The notes: a model not told the origin generated them from the letters alone. A DNA stretch of 64,000 bases from Paraphaeosphaeria minitans (GCA_015832175.1 WJXW01000013.1:806001-870000), one strand, 5' to 3'. Numbered from the stretch's first letter, positions 23,401-33,245 are shown. Made by a program: numbers and translations.

Positions 23401-23682
23401 GGTGCGCAATCGAGAGTGGTTGGGCACGGGTCCGTACCACCAGATGCAGGCGGCGCGCGAATCGGCGAAGACCATGCGGGTGAACAGGCGCAGCGTTGCA
23501 TGCCAGGTACTCAGCGGGCCCAGGGCACTGTTTGCCCAGTCAGTGTCGCGGAAGAATCGCACATGATGCGTGTCGGGGAGGTCCAGCGTCCAGTCGTGGT
23601 GGTCAGCCCGCTCCAGTTCCAGAGGATGCTCCGACTTCGGCTCCGGCATGGGTTTGGGCGGCAGACGGGTTCGAGGGTTCAT
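20493..23682 (-). CDS. Hybrid sensor histidine kinase (PAS/GAF-HisKA-HATPase-REC)
   Basis: Six exons on the minus strand: 23682-23438, 23381-23313, 23259-23116, 23070-21245, 21195-20690 and 20633-20493, giving 976 residues. Another in-frame ATG at 23706 would add eight. Domains in order: an N-terminal PAS-like region (RFFRDTDWANSALGPLSTWH, then CIWWGDSYTAIYNETYAPL); a GAF-like region (about 195-350); a PAS domain (SVGMIHMGLDGNIIWANDQY); the H-box FIDVVSHEMRNPLS with phospho-acceptor His523; an HATPase with N-box INLLTNAIKF, QDSGIGL and GGSGLGLFIS; and a C-terminal receiver (LLVEDNVINQQVL, MDLEMP with phospho-acceptor near Asp868, TAN, QKPFK). It should start a His-Asp phosphorelay through Ypd1-type transfer protein to response regulators. 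No membrane segment is seen, so it is probably cytoplasmic; the signal is unknown. Intron 4 uses the unusual donor GTCCGT. A CA repeat abuts the start region. Confidence 0.92.
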
Positions 23683-23705
23683 CAGAAGCACCACTGCCGC
23701 CCGCA

Positions 23706-23723
23706 TGTGTATGTGTGTGTGTA

Positions 23724-23769
<46 letters not shown>
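23706..23769. repeat. (GT/CA)n microsatellite in the histidine-kinase leader
   Basis: A 64-bp run of mostly GT on the plus strand, perfect from about 23,731 to 23,769 (CA on the kinase's coding strand). It ends at the upstream in-frame ATG (23706), so it lies in the 5' leader or core promoter. Confidence 0.95.
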
Positions 23770-23773
<4 letters not shown>

Positions 23774-25016
23774 GAGGTCGCAGACGAAACAGCGAGAGAG
23801 AGACTAGCATTGCGCCGACTGAGCTGACTCTTCGAGGCCGTGTTTAGGGCTGCAATCGAGATGGGGCGTTCGGCTGGGCTGAGATTAGCGAGCCAGCGCC
23901 AACTGCGGCCTCGAACACGCCCCGCTCAGAAACCGACATGGGCCAGGGAACAGAAAAAGGCCAGAGAGCTTGGATGTGATGGAGGATGGAGCATCCACCA
24001 GGCAGAGTCGAGGCTGCCCCAGCACCGCCAGGCAAGCGCACGCTCCTCTCCACAGTACACCAGGTAGTCTACCCACCAGACGCCGACGACGGTCCAGATC
24101 ATGTCGTGCATAGGTACGGTGAATGCTAGGATGCACTGCCGTACCTACTTCGGCTCTTGTTCCCGCTAAGCGAGCGCCTTCCTTCCTTCCGTATTGCTAT
24201 TTCCGTCGGCTTGTTCCCCAGACGCACCTGCTGCTTCCGTCTGAACCTCCACGCCTGTTCCACCCGACCCCGTGGAGGAAAGAGTCGCCCGCTTGGTTGT
24301 GACCGCCGTGGCCGTCATCGCCGCTGGGGTTGAGGTTTGCCAGTGTTAAACCATCCATCTTGCGCGGTCCTGAACAAGATGCTGCGCGATGGCTAGATAC
24401 GCTGTGTTGGAATAGTGAGTACAGCATTGCAGAATGAACAAGATGCTGAATAGTGACTGCAACATTGCAGAATAAATAAGATGCTGCGCAGCAACCGAAT
24501 ACGCTGTGTTGGAATAGTCACCACAACATTGCAGAATGAACAAGATGCTGCGCGACAACTCATTACGCTGTGTTGGGATAGTCACCGCAACTTTGCAGGA
24601 CAAACAAGATGCTGCACGGCATCTGAATGCCCTGTGTCTCGACAAACGTACAACTTTGGTTCATCGTGTTGCCGATACCGTATACCAGCGAGACTAGGAT
24701 GCCAGGAAATGTTGCCGCAGCACTGACACGCAAGGACGATGGCCTCATCGCCAAACGCGCCCATCGTCAGGCCGTCACTTGCACAACGCATCCCCAGTTG
24801 CCATGTTCTGCGCCTACATTCCACCGTCTGTGGGGCGGTCCGACGACCGCGCGTGAGACTCGCTAAACGTGGTGGGTCCACAACTTCGGATCATGGGGGG
24901 AGAATTTTCGGTAGAGAGCATTGATACGGTGTTGATGCATAGCATGGTGCAAGACGCAGCTCATACCCATGTATAGATATGAGCTATCTGGTGATAGTTG
25001 CATCGAATTACGATTA
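23770..25016. other. Intergenic: kinase promoter and minisatellite
   Basis: Contains the upstream region of the kinase gene, a short CCTTCC repeat near 24,180 and the 64-bp minisatellite listed separately. No coding sequence is recognised; repeated QCC/NTA-type frames on the minus strand are translations of the minisatellite. Confidence 0.5.
24372..24637. repeat. Minisatellite, about 64-bp unit, roughly 4.5 copies
   Basis: Units begin near 24,372, 24,436 (internally shortened to about 38 bp), 24,474, 24,538 and 24,600 (diverged and truncated). Each carries the landmarks AAGATGCTG, ACGCTGTGTTGG, AATAGT and CATTGCAGAA in the same order. Copies are imperfect and directly repeated without spacers, so this is not a CRISPR-like array. 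Confidence 0.88.
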
Positions 25017-25052
25017 GCATCGGTGGTTTAGTGGTAAAATTAGCCGTTGCCA

Positions 25053-25081
25053 TTGATCTGCCTTCACCAGTTCAATTAATC
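25053..25081 (+). other. Canonical-position tRNA intron (37/38), 29 nt
   Basis: It lies one base 3' of the anticodon, the only position used by ordinary nuclear tRNA introns, and removing it leaves a 7-nt anticodon loop. It would be cut by the tRNA splicing endonuclease. The exact boundary could shift by a base, since T occurs at both ends. Confidence 0.8.
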
Positions 25082-25103
25082 TCGGCTAGCCCCGGGTTCG
25101 ATT

Positions 25104-25154
25104 GTGAGTTACGCCAGTTGCAAAGAGTCCTTGATCATTACTAACATCTCCTAG
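25104..25154 (+). other. Spliceosomal-type intron inside the tRNA T arm, 51 bp
   Basis: It starts GTGAGT (25104), has a perfect TACTAAC branch site (25139-25145) and ends CTAG (25151-25154), with branch-to-acceptor spacing like that of fungal introns. Its length matches the 48-57-bp introns of the protein genes here. Precise removal restores a perfect T stem and loop. It could instead be a coincidental insertion, but all four signals and the clean excision agree. Confidence 0.8.
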
Positions 25155-25175
25155 CCCGGCCGATGCATCCAATTA

Positions 25176-25180
25176 TTTTT
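25176..25180 (+). terminator. RNA polymerase III terminator
   Basis: Five T residues begin nine bases after the tRNA 3' end, the standard Pol III stop signal and spacing. Confidence 0.75.
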
Positions 25181-25672
25181 GTCTCCAAGCGTCCGTAACA
25201 CTGCTCGTGTTCCTCATTGTATGCTGAATTCCTCTCTTCACGGCGACGACTTTCTTTGACACCCCAACCACCCATCTCTTTATAGTAAGATTCTCTTTTG
25301 GTACCAGGCACTCTATTTATCATGTCACTATAGGAGATATGCTAGTAGATCGCGAGAGGGCTTGGGAAGATATCACTCAGGTGGGTCATGGTTCACGGTT
25401 CCACCAGACAGCACCGAGGTTAGAGCTCGAGTACAATCGGTCTGTCTTTTGATGGCCTTGGGGCAACACAGTGCACTTCACTTCTGGCAATTGGCCTGTA
25501 CATGAGGCACCCTGGGGCATCACGATACACTGCTGCATGGGGACATTGCCGAAGAATGCACAGGACTATACTATTTACACTAGAGAAAGTATGATATATA
25601 TACACAAAAAGGTACTTCTCCACCACCATCAGTAATGTTCTACGCTCCGCCATCCGTTTCATGTCGACACCC
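25181..25672. other. Intergenic between tRNA-Gly and AA9 gene
   Basis: This is the 3' flank of the AA9 gene. It has AT-rich stretches near 25,590; no gene, RNA or repeat is recognised. Confidence 0.5.
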
Positions 25673-26809
25673 TTACACGCACTGCGAGTAGTAGTCGTTC
25701 ATCACAGTGCACATGGAGCCACTCTCGCAGCTCGTAGCACCGACGTGGTTCTTGCCACCGCACTGGCCGTACTTCTTCACTGCTCCGACACAGCCAGTGG
25801 AGCCGGGGGCGGAAGGAGCAGTGCCATTGGTAGGGGCTGCGATGACCGTGGTCTGGAAAGTGCTGGGAGCAGCAACGACCGGGGTCTGGAACGTGCTGGG
25901 TAAGACGAGGCTGGGAAGGGCGGAGGCGGTGGTGTTACCGCCAGGGGCAGCGGTGACGGAAGCCACCGGGGCGCTCGAGACGGGGGCGGCTACGCTGGAG
26001 ACAGCAACTTGGGTGGAGAGGCTGACGCTTGTGGACACAGCAGCGCTCGTCGCAGCGGCGGCTGAGGTCGCAGGTGTGGTGCTGTTGCTGGAGGGCTTGG
26101 GCGACACAGGCGTGGTGGAGTCAGAGCCGCCGCAGCTGCCAACGGGTCCTCCAGGGGCAGTGTAGTTGGTTGGGTCGAAGCCATTGTAGACGTTGGGAAT
26201 GTAGATGTTGGCATCCTCAGCGTTGTACGCCCCGGGGAGCTTGATCTCAGGACTGCAAGCGCCGTCGCTGCCGGTGCCGGTGATCTTGAGCTGAGCGCAG
26301 CCGATGTAGAACTGGGCTCCGCCCACGGTCTGCGCGCCGTGCAGCGCAAGCATCTCCGAGCGAAGGAGGTACTCGCCGCTGGGCAGACCCGTAGGGAGCT
26401 TGAACTCGTGCGTCATGTTGGCTGCGCCCATGATCTCGTTGGCCCACTTGCCATCAACGTAGTCGAGTTCGTCGATCTTGAACCACGAACCAACGCCGGT
26501 TGCATCCTTCGCGCTGTCAACAGGACCGAAGAGCATGTGGGTGATCGGGCCAGGGTGGCCAGACTGATCCCACTGGACCTTGATGGTGTTGCCTCCGCTG
26601 GCGGCAACAGTGTCGGCCACGCCGGTCTGTCCATTGACGTTGCAGGTGATATCTTCGCTCGTGACATCCGTTACGGGACTGTTGGACGGCGGCATCCGGA
26701 TGCCGACCTGGTAGCCGGGAGTCTCGTCATTGACCCAAAACTGGTGGAAGTTCTGATGAGCGGACACAGCCGCAATGAAGGAGGAAGCGAGGATGCTCTT
26801 GGAGAACAT
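25673..26809 (-). CDS. AA9 lytic polysaccharide monooxygenase with C-terminal CBM1
   Basis: An intronless gene of 378 residues; the ATG at 26809 begins the signal peptide MFSKSILASSFIAAVSA. Cleavage would leave His18 as the mature N-terminal residue, the first ligand of the copper histidine brace. The second ligand is in GHPGPITHMLFGP, and the axial Tyr in GGAQFYIGCAQLKI. These are the AA9 (formerly GH61) signatures. A Ser/Thr/Ala/Pro-rich linker of about 110 residues follows. A cellulose-binding CBM1 ends the protein (KKYGQCGGKNHVGATSC, then DYYSQCV). AA9 enzymes oxidatively cleave crystalline cellulose outside the cell, using an electron donor and O2 or H2O2. The divergent AA3-type gene 2.6 kb away could supply either. 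Confidence 0.96.
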   Translation of the reverse strand: MFSKSILASSFIAAVSAHQNFHQFWVNDETPGYQVGIRMPPSNSPVTDVTSEDITCNVNGQTGVADTVAASGGNTIKVQWDQSGHPGPITHMLFGPVDSAKDATGVGSWFKIDELDYVDGKWANEIMGAANMTHEFKLPTGLPSGEYLLRSEMLALHGAQTVGGAQFYIGCAQLKITGTGSDGACSPEIKLPGAYNAEDANIYIPNVYNGFDPTNYTAPGGPVGSCGGSDSTTPVSPKPSSNSTTPATSAAAATSAAVSTSVSLSTQVAVSSVAAPVSSAPVASVTAAPGGNTTASALPSLVLPSTFQTPVVAAPSTFQTTVIAAPTNGTAPSAPGSTGCVGAVKKYGQCGGKNHVGATSCESGSMCTVMNDYYSQCV

Positions 26810-29419
26810 TATGCAAAGCAAGTCAGTGATCCCGGATCACGACAAATGAATGAATGTAGTTGGAAAAGTGTAAACGTGGACGAAAAAAACGAATGCTAGT
26901 GGTGTAGGACTTGTCTAAGATGAAAAGAAAGGACGGCATAGCGGGAAAACTCTTATACATTTCCATGGCTCCTGGATCTCCGGCTTTCGTGATCGCCAGG
27001 CCTGAAATCCCTCGCATTCAAGGTAGTTCCATCCATTCCCATACATCCATTCCCGTACCACGCGCCAGAGGTTGATGGAGGGGCCAGGGCGCCCGTGAAC
27101 GTGGGATGACAGCCGCTGCACCATCCGCCAACAGTTCAAGCGGTTGCCGAATCAAGCGTAGCCGTGAAGCTTACGGTGGATGTGTGGTGTAGGTTTGGTG
27201 CGGTGGCGTCGATAGAATACCTACCCGATTATGCGGGTGGAGTCTGAGGGTGAGAAGCGAGATTGCCAGTTCGTCCACTTCCGCCGTTTCAAAACTGGAG
27301 CGAGAACTCCCACCAATCGGTCGTCGCATCGCATAGCGCTGCGTTGTTTCACGCAAGCGTTCGAAACCAACGACAAAGGCTTCGGATCTTTGAAAACGAG
27401 GCCAAGAGGCGAACATGTTCTGTGTTAATGATGAGGTGGGGCGCACCTGACGTGCTTGAAGGCAGGGAGGGAGCCGCCAACAAGATAAAATCCGCGTCCC
27501 GCATCACACTCGATGCACGGCCTGAGGAACCTGCTGGCCGCGATTTGAATCTGCAATATATCGTCAACCTTCTTCTGAGGCTCCGCAGTCTTCATAAACT
27601 CGCCTCGCCTCCCCGACAGTGGGCCACGATCATCGCCCATCTTGCTTGCTCCGTACTCATCCCTTGACCTCCACCCTGACACGGTCAGTATATGCGTCAT
27701 GCTGTACATTGTACGTGTATGCCAAGTTTAATATCGATGCTCCTTGCACGTGGCCGGATGTGAAATTGGGGTGTTACACTGCCAGCGGCTAAGCCTGTGA
27801 AGTGTTGAACGCTCCATCCTCACGTAGGTAGGACTGCCGGACGTGTGAGGTTAACAATACACCAGCGTGTCTCTATACCTCCCGGAGCCGCCTCTAGGAC
27901 ATGCACCCAGCAATCTAATGCAGCGAAGTGCGACATCTTGGTAAGATTTTCGCATGGCTAAGCTGAACATACTTCTCTCCTCGGTTGTTCTGTTGAATAC
28001 AACCATATTTTAAGCATTCTGAGTGAGGCAAACAGCTTACTAAGAGGATCTCGACAGTCATGTTTCGCCTGAATCTTGGAAATCCTAGTAACACCCTGCC
28101 TGTGGTCGGACAGCTGGTTGACGAAAGGCACCAACAGGAAGCGGAAACAGGCTGCTGTCGCTACAGGGTTTCCAGAAGTACCACCAAGTGTTGGAAAGGA
28201 AATCAGCTTTACCCAAATCAAATGATAGAGATAGATGTAGGTAGGTCTCCTCACACTTCAGATGCATCAATAATGTAGATTCAACACCAAGGGAGTCTCG
28301 ACACGAGGTTTTGGCAGAGTAACAAGCAAAACATAATAGCCAGGCTCAATCACAACGCCATCGAACCGTATGCCATAATTATCTGTCTCCTTTCTCTAAT
28401 AACATCTCTTCATTCTAGATATCTTCAAACCTACCAATATCTTATTCGCATTCTTCGGTACTGGCGCCACGACTGTTACCATCTTCTGTCCGCTCAATGG
28501 CGTCGTCACGACGTCATCAGCTCTCACGCAGATATCGAGTGAGTGGAAGGTCGTGGTAGCCGGGAATCGCGCACTTGTCTTGATTTCGAAGCATGGGTAA
28601 TGGTGTTCCACCGCTACCTACTCGAACAGGCCTTACCGTAGGTAATGGGCAATTGGCTTCTGCAACTTATTAGGTAGGTACGTCACTGCACGGACCGAGA
28701 TACAAACTAAACCCGGGACAACACACTGTGCCATGAATATGAGTCGCCTCTCGAACAGAATGTATACATGGAAGCAGCCTATCGCTCTGCTTGCAAGTAA
28801 AAGCTAACCCTTTCTTTTTAGAGCCGATACTGGCTAGCGCACTTAATATGGATTGGTTTTACCCCTCTTTCGTACTACCGGCTCTTTGCATCATCCTTAC
28901 TGTTCATCTATCTGAGCATTTTGAGGGGCCCTTTTTCGTATGCGTTCGACCGTGTTACAACCAGGTTCTTTTCGACTACCGCATCGCTCTCATGTTGCCG
29001 ATTGTCAATCTGCATCGCTCTGCACAAAGCCAGGCCTGATCATCTATCCGCAGAAGTCACGTATACTCCCTGGAAACACAAATAGCTATCATTGGAGTTT
29101 GCATCATGGTGGCTGGACATCAATGGCTCCTTTAGCTTCTATGAGTGCCTGCCCCACGCTTGGCGCAATATGAAAAGGAGGTCGGCGATGCTTCTTGCCA
29201 AAGACTGTGGGTTTGGAAAGTGGTTGATGAAGCAAGTGAAGAGACGGACAATTGCAGTCCAGAGTAATAATACATGGCAACGGCAGATGCTCAAGCTGAT
29301 GTGGCCGATGGAACTTAGTACCTCATATGCCAGCCTCCTCGATTAAATCTACCGGTCATTCCACGCGAGCCTTATAAGACACACAGTAACCACAGTTTCA
29401 CTCACAGCATCCCTTCGCC
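26810..29419. other. Divergent intergenic region between AA9 (-) and GMC oxidoreductase (+)
   Basis: A 2.6-kb stretch containing both promoters. TAGGTAGG-type motifs occur near 27,824, 28,234, 28,612, 28,638 and 28,671. A minus frame at 28,396-28,611 and others have no recognisable family, so I call no gene. Confidence 0.5.
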
Positions 29420-31452
29420 ATGCGTTTCCTACACATCGCGGCCATTCTGGCCAGCATCTTCCTTTCCGCTGCGCAGGACACTTACGATTACATCGTCATC
29501 GGTTCTGGTCCCGGCGGCGGCCCTCTAGCATCGAACCTCGCACGCGCTAACTACTCGGTGCTTCTTGTGGAGGCTGGCGACCAGTCCACGGCAGGTAACG
29601 CGGAATACCCACCACAGATCACTTGGGACTTCTTTGTCAGGCACTATGCGGACGACAAGAAGAACATGATGAACAAACACCTCACATGGAAGACCAAGGA
29701 GGGAAGGTACTGGGTTGCGGCAGGAGATGCGACGCCGCCCGCTGGCAGTACCTTTCTGGGTGTCTACTATCCGCGCGGTAGCAGCGTGGGCGGCTCAAGC
29801 ATGATAAATAAACTCTGTACTGTAAGATCTTCAATCTCTTTGATCGCATACAATTACTGATCGCAGATACCAAGTGGCTGCCTCCGAACAGTGACTGGAA
29901 CTACATCCAAAATCTTACAGGCGACGCTTCTTGGAAGTAAGCCTTTCGAGTTTTACTACGTGCCTGGACCTCTAGACGTTTGAGTGCACTGTTTTACTTA
30001 AACTTTTGACACAGTACTGTGCACTAACCCTTTCAGTTCGGACAACATGCGCAGCATCTTCCAACGCATCGAGAAAAACAATTACGTTCCTAAAGGGACG
30101 GCCGGCCACGGCTTCGACGGCTACTTCCAGACCAACATGAACAAGCCAGCGAGCCTAGGGCAACCCGCTTTAGGGATCTTGCAAGCTATCGCACAGAACT
30201 TCTCGCTTCCCACCACGCAGTCGGAGATCGTTGCAAGAATGGGCTCTGATGCGAACTACCTCAACCCAAAGCGCGATTGGACGACGGGGATATGGGGTCT
30301 TCCAATGCACCAAAAAGCTAGTGGTGATCGGTACAGCTCGCGCGACTACATACAAGACACGATTCAGAAGAAGTTCCCCTTGACGCTGAGTATGAATAGT
30401 CTCGCCACAAGGGTACTGTTCGCCAACGGAACAACCTGTGGCGGCCAGCCACGGGCGACAGGCGTGGAGTATCTCCAGGGTAAATCGGTTTACAAAGCCG
30501 ATGCCCGCTTCTCGTCGTCCAACAAAGGCACGATCAAGACCGCAACCGCACGGAAAGAAGTCATTGTCTCAGGTGGGACCTTCAACACGCCGCAGATCCT
30601 CATGCTCAGTGGTATCGGACCCAAGGAGCAGCTCGCGCAGTTCAACATCCCTCTTGTAGTCGACGCGCAAGGCGTAGGGAGAAATCTCCAAGACAACCAG
30701 GAAATTCCCATCATAGGACAATACTCTGGGACCAGCGCCGGATTCTCCCAGCCAATCATCATGATGAAAACCCCGCATTCACCCGACGGCGAACGCGACA
30801 TGTTCCTCATGCAAGGACAATTCGCGTTCCGTGGCTTCTGGCCTGCGAATCAGACGAACGCAGCGTTGCCACAGGACGCGCCCAATACGTACGGCATCAG
30901 CATGGTGAAAGGGAAGCCGCAGAATAAGAAGGGCTTCGTGAAGCTGGTTTCGGGTGATCCGACGGATGCGCCTGAGATTAATTTCATGCTATTTGAGGAG
31001 GGAAAAGAAGTTGATATGGCCGCTATGAAGGATACTATTGCGTGGGCACGGAAGATGTATGCGGGTGCGAAAGGCGTCAGTGTCCAGGCTAAAGAGCCGC
31101 CGTGCTCTGAGGGCCCGGATGCGCAGGGATACTGTGGGCAGGCGGATGAGGACTGGAGTAAGTCATATTCCCCTTCATCACTGTGTTAGAAGTTTCTGAA
31201 GATATCGCAGTTACTGGACAGACCTTCGGACACCATCCCACATCCACTGCGGCCATTGGAAAAGACGGCGATCCTCAGGCTGTATTAGACAGCCGGTTTA
31301 GGGTGCGAGGCGTGAAGGGGCTGAGGGTTGTAGACGCGTCGGCTTTTCCGAAGACGCCGGGTGTGTTCCCGGTCGTGAGCACGTTTATGATCAGCGAGAA
31401 GGCGAGTGATGTAATAAAAGAAGATGCGAAGAAGGATATATGTGCTGCGTAG
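29420..31452 (+). CDS. Secreted GMC (FAD) oxidoreductase, AA3-type
   Basis: Exons proposed: 29420-29816, 29867-29936, 30037-31157 and 31211-31452, giving 609 residues. A signal peptide (MRFLHIAAILASIFLSAAQ) precedes the FAD dinucleotide fold YDYIVIGSGPGGGPLASNLA. GMC motifs follow: YYPRGSSVGGSSMIN, SGGTFNTPQILMLSGIGP (signature 2) and a C-terminal TFGHHPTSTAAIG with the catalytic-base His. The end reads RVVDASAFPKTPGVFPVVST and lacks an obvious His/Asn at the second catalytic position as I align it. Such enzymes oxidise alcohols, sugars or aryl alcohols, reducing O2 to H2O2 or quinones; substrate is undetermined. Intron 1 needs donor GTACTG at 29817; the stronger GTAAGA five bases later would shift frame. 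The gene ends about 550 bp from the RIP-mutated block. Confidence 0.9.
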
Positions 31453-31996
31453 ATTGCGAAATGTTCTCCTAAGACGAACGTCTGTACTACACTCCTCCTG
31501 TTAACTACTGTTCTTAGATATTAGTTAACACTATCCCGGTCTCCGCATAGTAACTATATTAAACGCCGTAATTAATTAATTAATATGCTATAAATAGTAG
31601 TAGGTGCGTAGGTAGCCTACCCAGATAGCGACAACTGCGCGCTTAACTAGCTTAGGAGCACTACAGTAGGTAGACTAATTGTTTTCGCACGCACTGTATG
31701 CCACGCCTGCCTACTCTAGCCACCTAATGCCTCTTCTACCTGCCTTAACGCTCGCTGCATCCCCTACTGGCCACGTCGTGCTGCTACTAAGGGCGTGTTT
31801 GGCATTCTAGAACCTAGGGCCACAGAATTAGCCCCATCCTAAATATTAGCGCTGATGCTAAGAAGCTGGCTACTAGAACACTTAACGTGTTACGGCTCAC
31901 TGGCCTAATATATTATAAAAATCTAAAGACTACTGCATATAGTTACTTTAACAGCTTAAATTAGTAAGGAAGATATAATTTAAAAATCCAGGCGCC
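31453..31996. other. Transition zone between gene and retrotransposon block
   Basis: Includes the GMC-gene 3' flank, a (TTAA)n-like run near 31,569-31,585 and TAGGTA motifs at 31,600-31,675. From about 31,700 to 31,840 the DNA still has normal CA/TG dinucleotides. From about 31,850 it turns AT-rich like the block to the right. No gene is seen. Confidence 0.5.
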
Positions 31997-32210
31997 TATA
32001 ACGGGTAGATCACGATATTGTTGTAGTGTTGTGGTATCTAGCGCCAAGGCCTTATAGAGGGCCTGTGCGCTAAGCAGCCAGCTACGTAAAACCTACGCCG
32101 CGCCCTAACTCTATATAAGATAAGTATTATTCTATTAATATTACTAAGTTATCCTTTTACTATTCTTCCTAGTGTAAAGTAAGTACTATTACCTATAACT
32201 AGACTTTATA
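31997..32210 (+). repeat. 5' LTR of element A
   Basis: About 214 bp, matching the LTRs at 33030-33245, 39177-39392 and 35978-36193. Its landmarks are GGGTAGATCACGATATTGTT, GGCCTTATAGAGGG and ATTCTATTAATATTACTA. It differs from the least mutated copy almost only by C-to-T and G-to-A changes. Confidence 0.88.
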
Positions 32211-33029
32211 TAATAATACTTTATCTATAATAGTCTAAGGATAGCTCTTAGAGTTATATAAGCTACTAGTAAGAGGTAGACCTTACCTAAAGCCCCTAAA
32301 GGTAGTGAAGACCTTCTTATCTAGTATATAAGAGGAGAGCTAGTAATACGTAACTTAAGCCTACCTTTAATATTTAAGTAGTATATTTTAGTTACTAAAA
32401 AGAAGTATAATAAGCTTTACGCTATATATTAACTTTATACCTTAAAAGATAAAATTTTCTAACTTAAAAGTATAAATTAAACCCTTAGCATAGTAACTAC
32501 TACTAAGAATATTAAAATCCTATCTACTAATATATATAAGTAGGACGCGCCTATAGTATATATAGTAATATACGTTAAGCGTGCGCTTTAACCTAAGGAC
32601 TTTAATAAATATAAAGGTAAGAACTTTTAGCAATATTATAAATTTTTTTATTCTTATAAAGTGGCCTTTTACCTCTTACTATAAGAATTTGTGTAGCATA
32701 AAGATAAGGTTATTTAGGTAATATAGTACCTTATAGGCGACCTAAGAGAACTATAGTATATACACTATAAGCGCACCTTTAAAGCTAAGGGAGAACCACC
32801 TACCTAGAAGTACTTTAAGTAGTATACACTTAACTTACTTTTAGACCTAGTAAATTATAGTCTAAAAGCAGCTATAGCGTATACTTAGGTAATATAGTAA
32901 AAAAACTAAACTATTTACTTCTTTATAACCTACCTTAATATCCTTTAAAATTAACTTATACCTTATACTAAGGAGTAAAAGGTATAGCACCTTTTCTCTA
33001 AGCTTAAACCTAAGCTATAGAAGGCTATT
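32211..33029 (+). pseudogene. Element A gag, 5' piece
   Basis: A plus-strand degraded gag-like frame, the reverse complement of element B's gag (about 38,340-39,176). It stops abruptly at GGCTATT (33029), where element B begins, and resumes at 39393. Former Gln/Trp codons read as stops. Confidence 0.72.
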
Positions 33030-33245
33030 TATAAGGTCTAGTTATAGGCAATAGTACTTGCTTCACACTAGGAAGGACAGTAAAAGGATAACTCTAGTAA
33101 TATTAATAGAATAATACTTGTCTTGTGTAGAGTTAACGCGCGGTGTAGGTTTTACACAGCTAGCTCACTTAGTGCACAAACCCTCTATAAGGCCTTAGCG
33201 CTAGATACTATAACACTATAATAATATTATAATCTACCTATTATA
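33030..33245 (-). repeat. 3' LTR of element B
   Basis: 216 bp, same length and sequence family as 39177-39392. It begins TATAAGG (from TGTGAGG) and ends CCTATTATA (from CCCGTTACA). Confidence 0.9.

Larger units (their letters stand above)
25017..25167 (+). tRNA. tRNA-Gly(GCC), interrupted twice
   Basis: The mature parts are 25017-25052, 25082-25103 and 25155-25167. Acceptor stem GCATCGG (25017-25023) pairs perfectly with CCGATGC (25160-25166), with discriminator A at 25167. The D arm is GTTT/AAAT with loop AGTGGTA. Anticodon stem AGCCG pairs with CGGCT around loop TTGCCAT, giving anticodon GCC (25049-25051). T stem CCGGG (25092-25096) pairs with CCCGG (25155-25159) around loop TTCGATT. The A box TGGTTTAGTGG is intact. 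A 29-nt insertion at the usual 37/38 site is a standard nuclear tRNA intron. A second, 51-nt insertion between T loop and T-stem 3' strand is highly unusual and splits the B box. A TTTTT terminator follows. Whether it yields functional tRNA is unknown. Confidence 0.88.

Noticed and set aside
24372..24637. Possible CRISPR-like array
   Set aside because: Units are contiguous and imperfect without unique spacers, in a eukaryotic genome; it is a minisatellite.
28396..28611. 71-residue minus frame between the AA9 and GMC genes
   Set aside because: The composition looks protein-like in part, but I recognise no family and find no neighbouring exon.
29420..29860. Frameshift mutation making the GMC gene a pseudogene
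   Set aside because: Using donor GTACTG at 29817 restores frame through all later exons, so a splice explanation is simpler.
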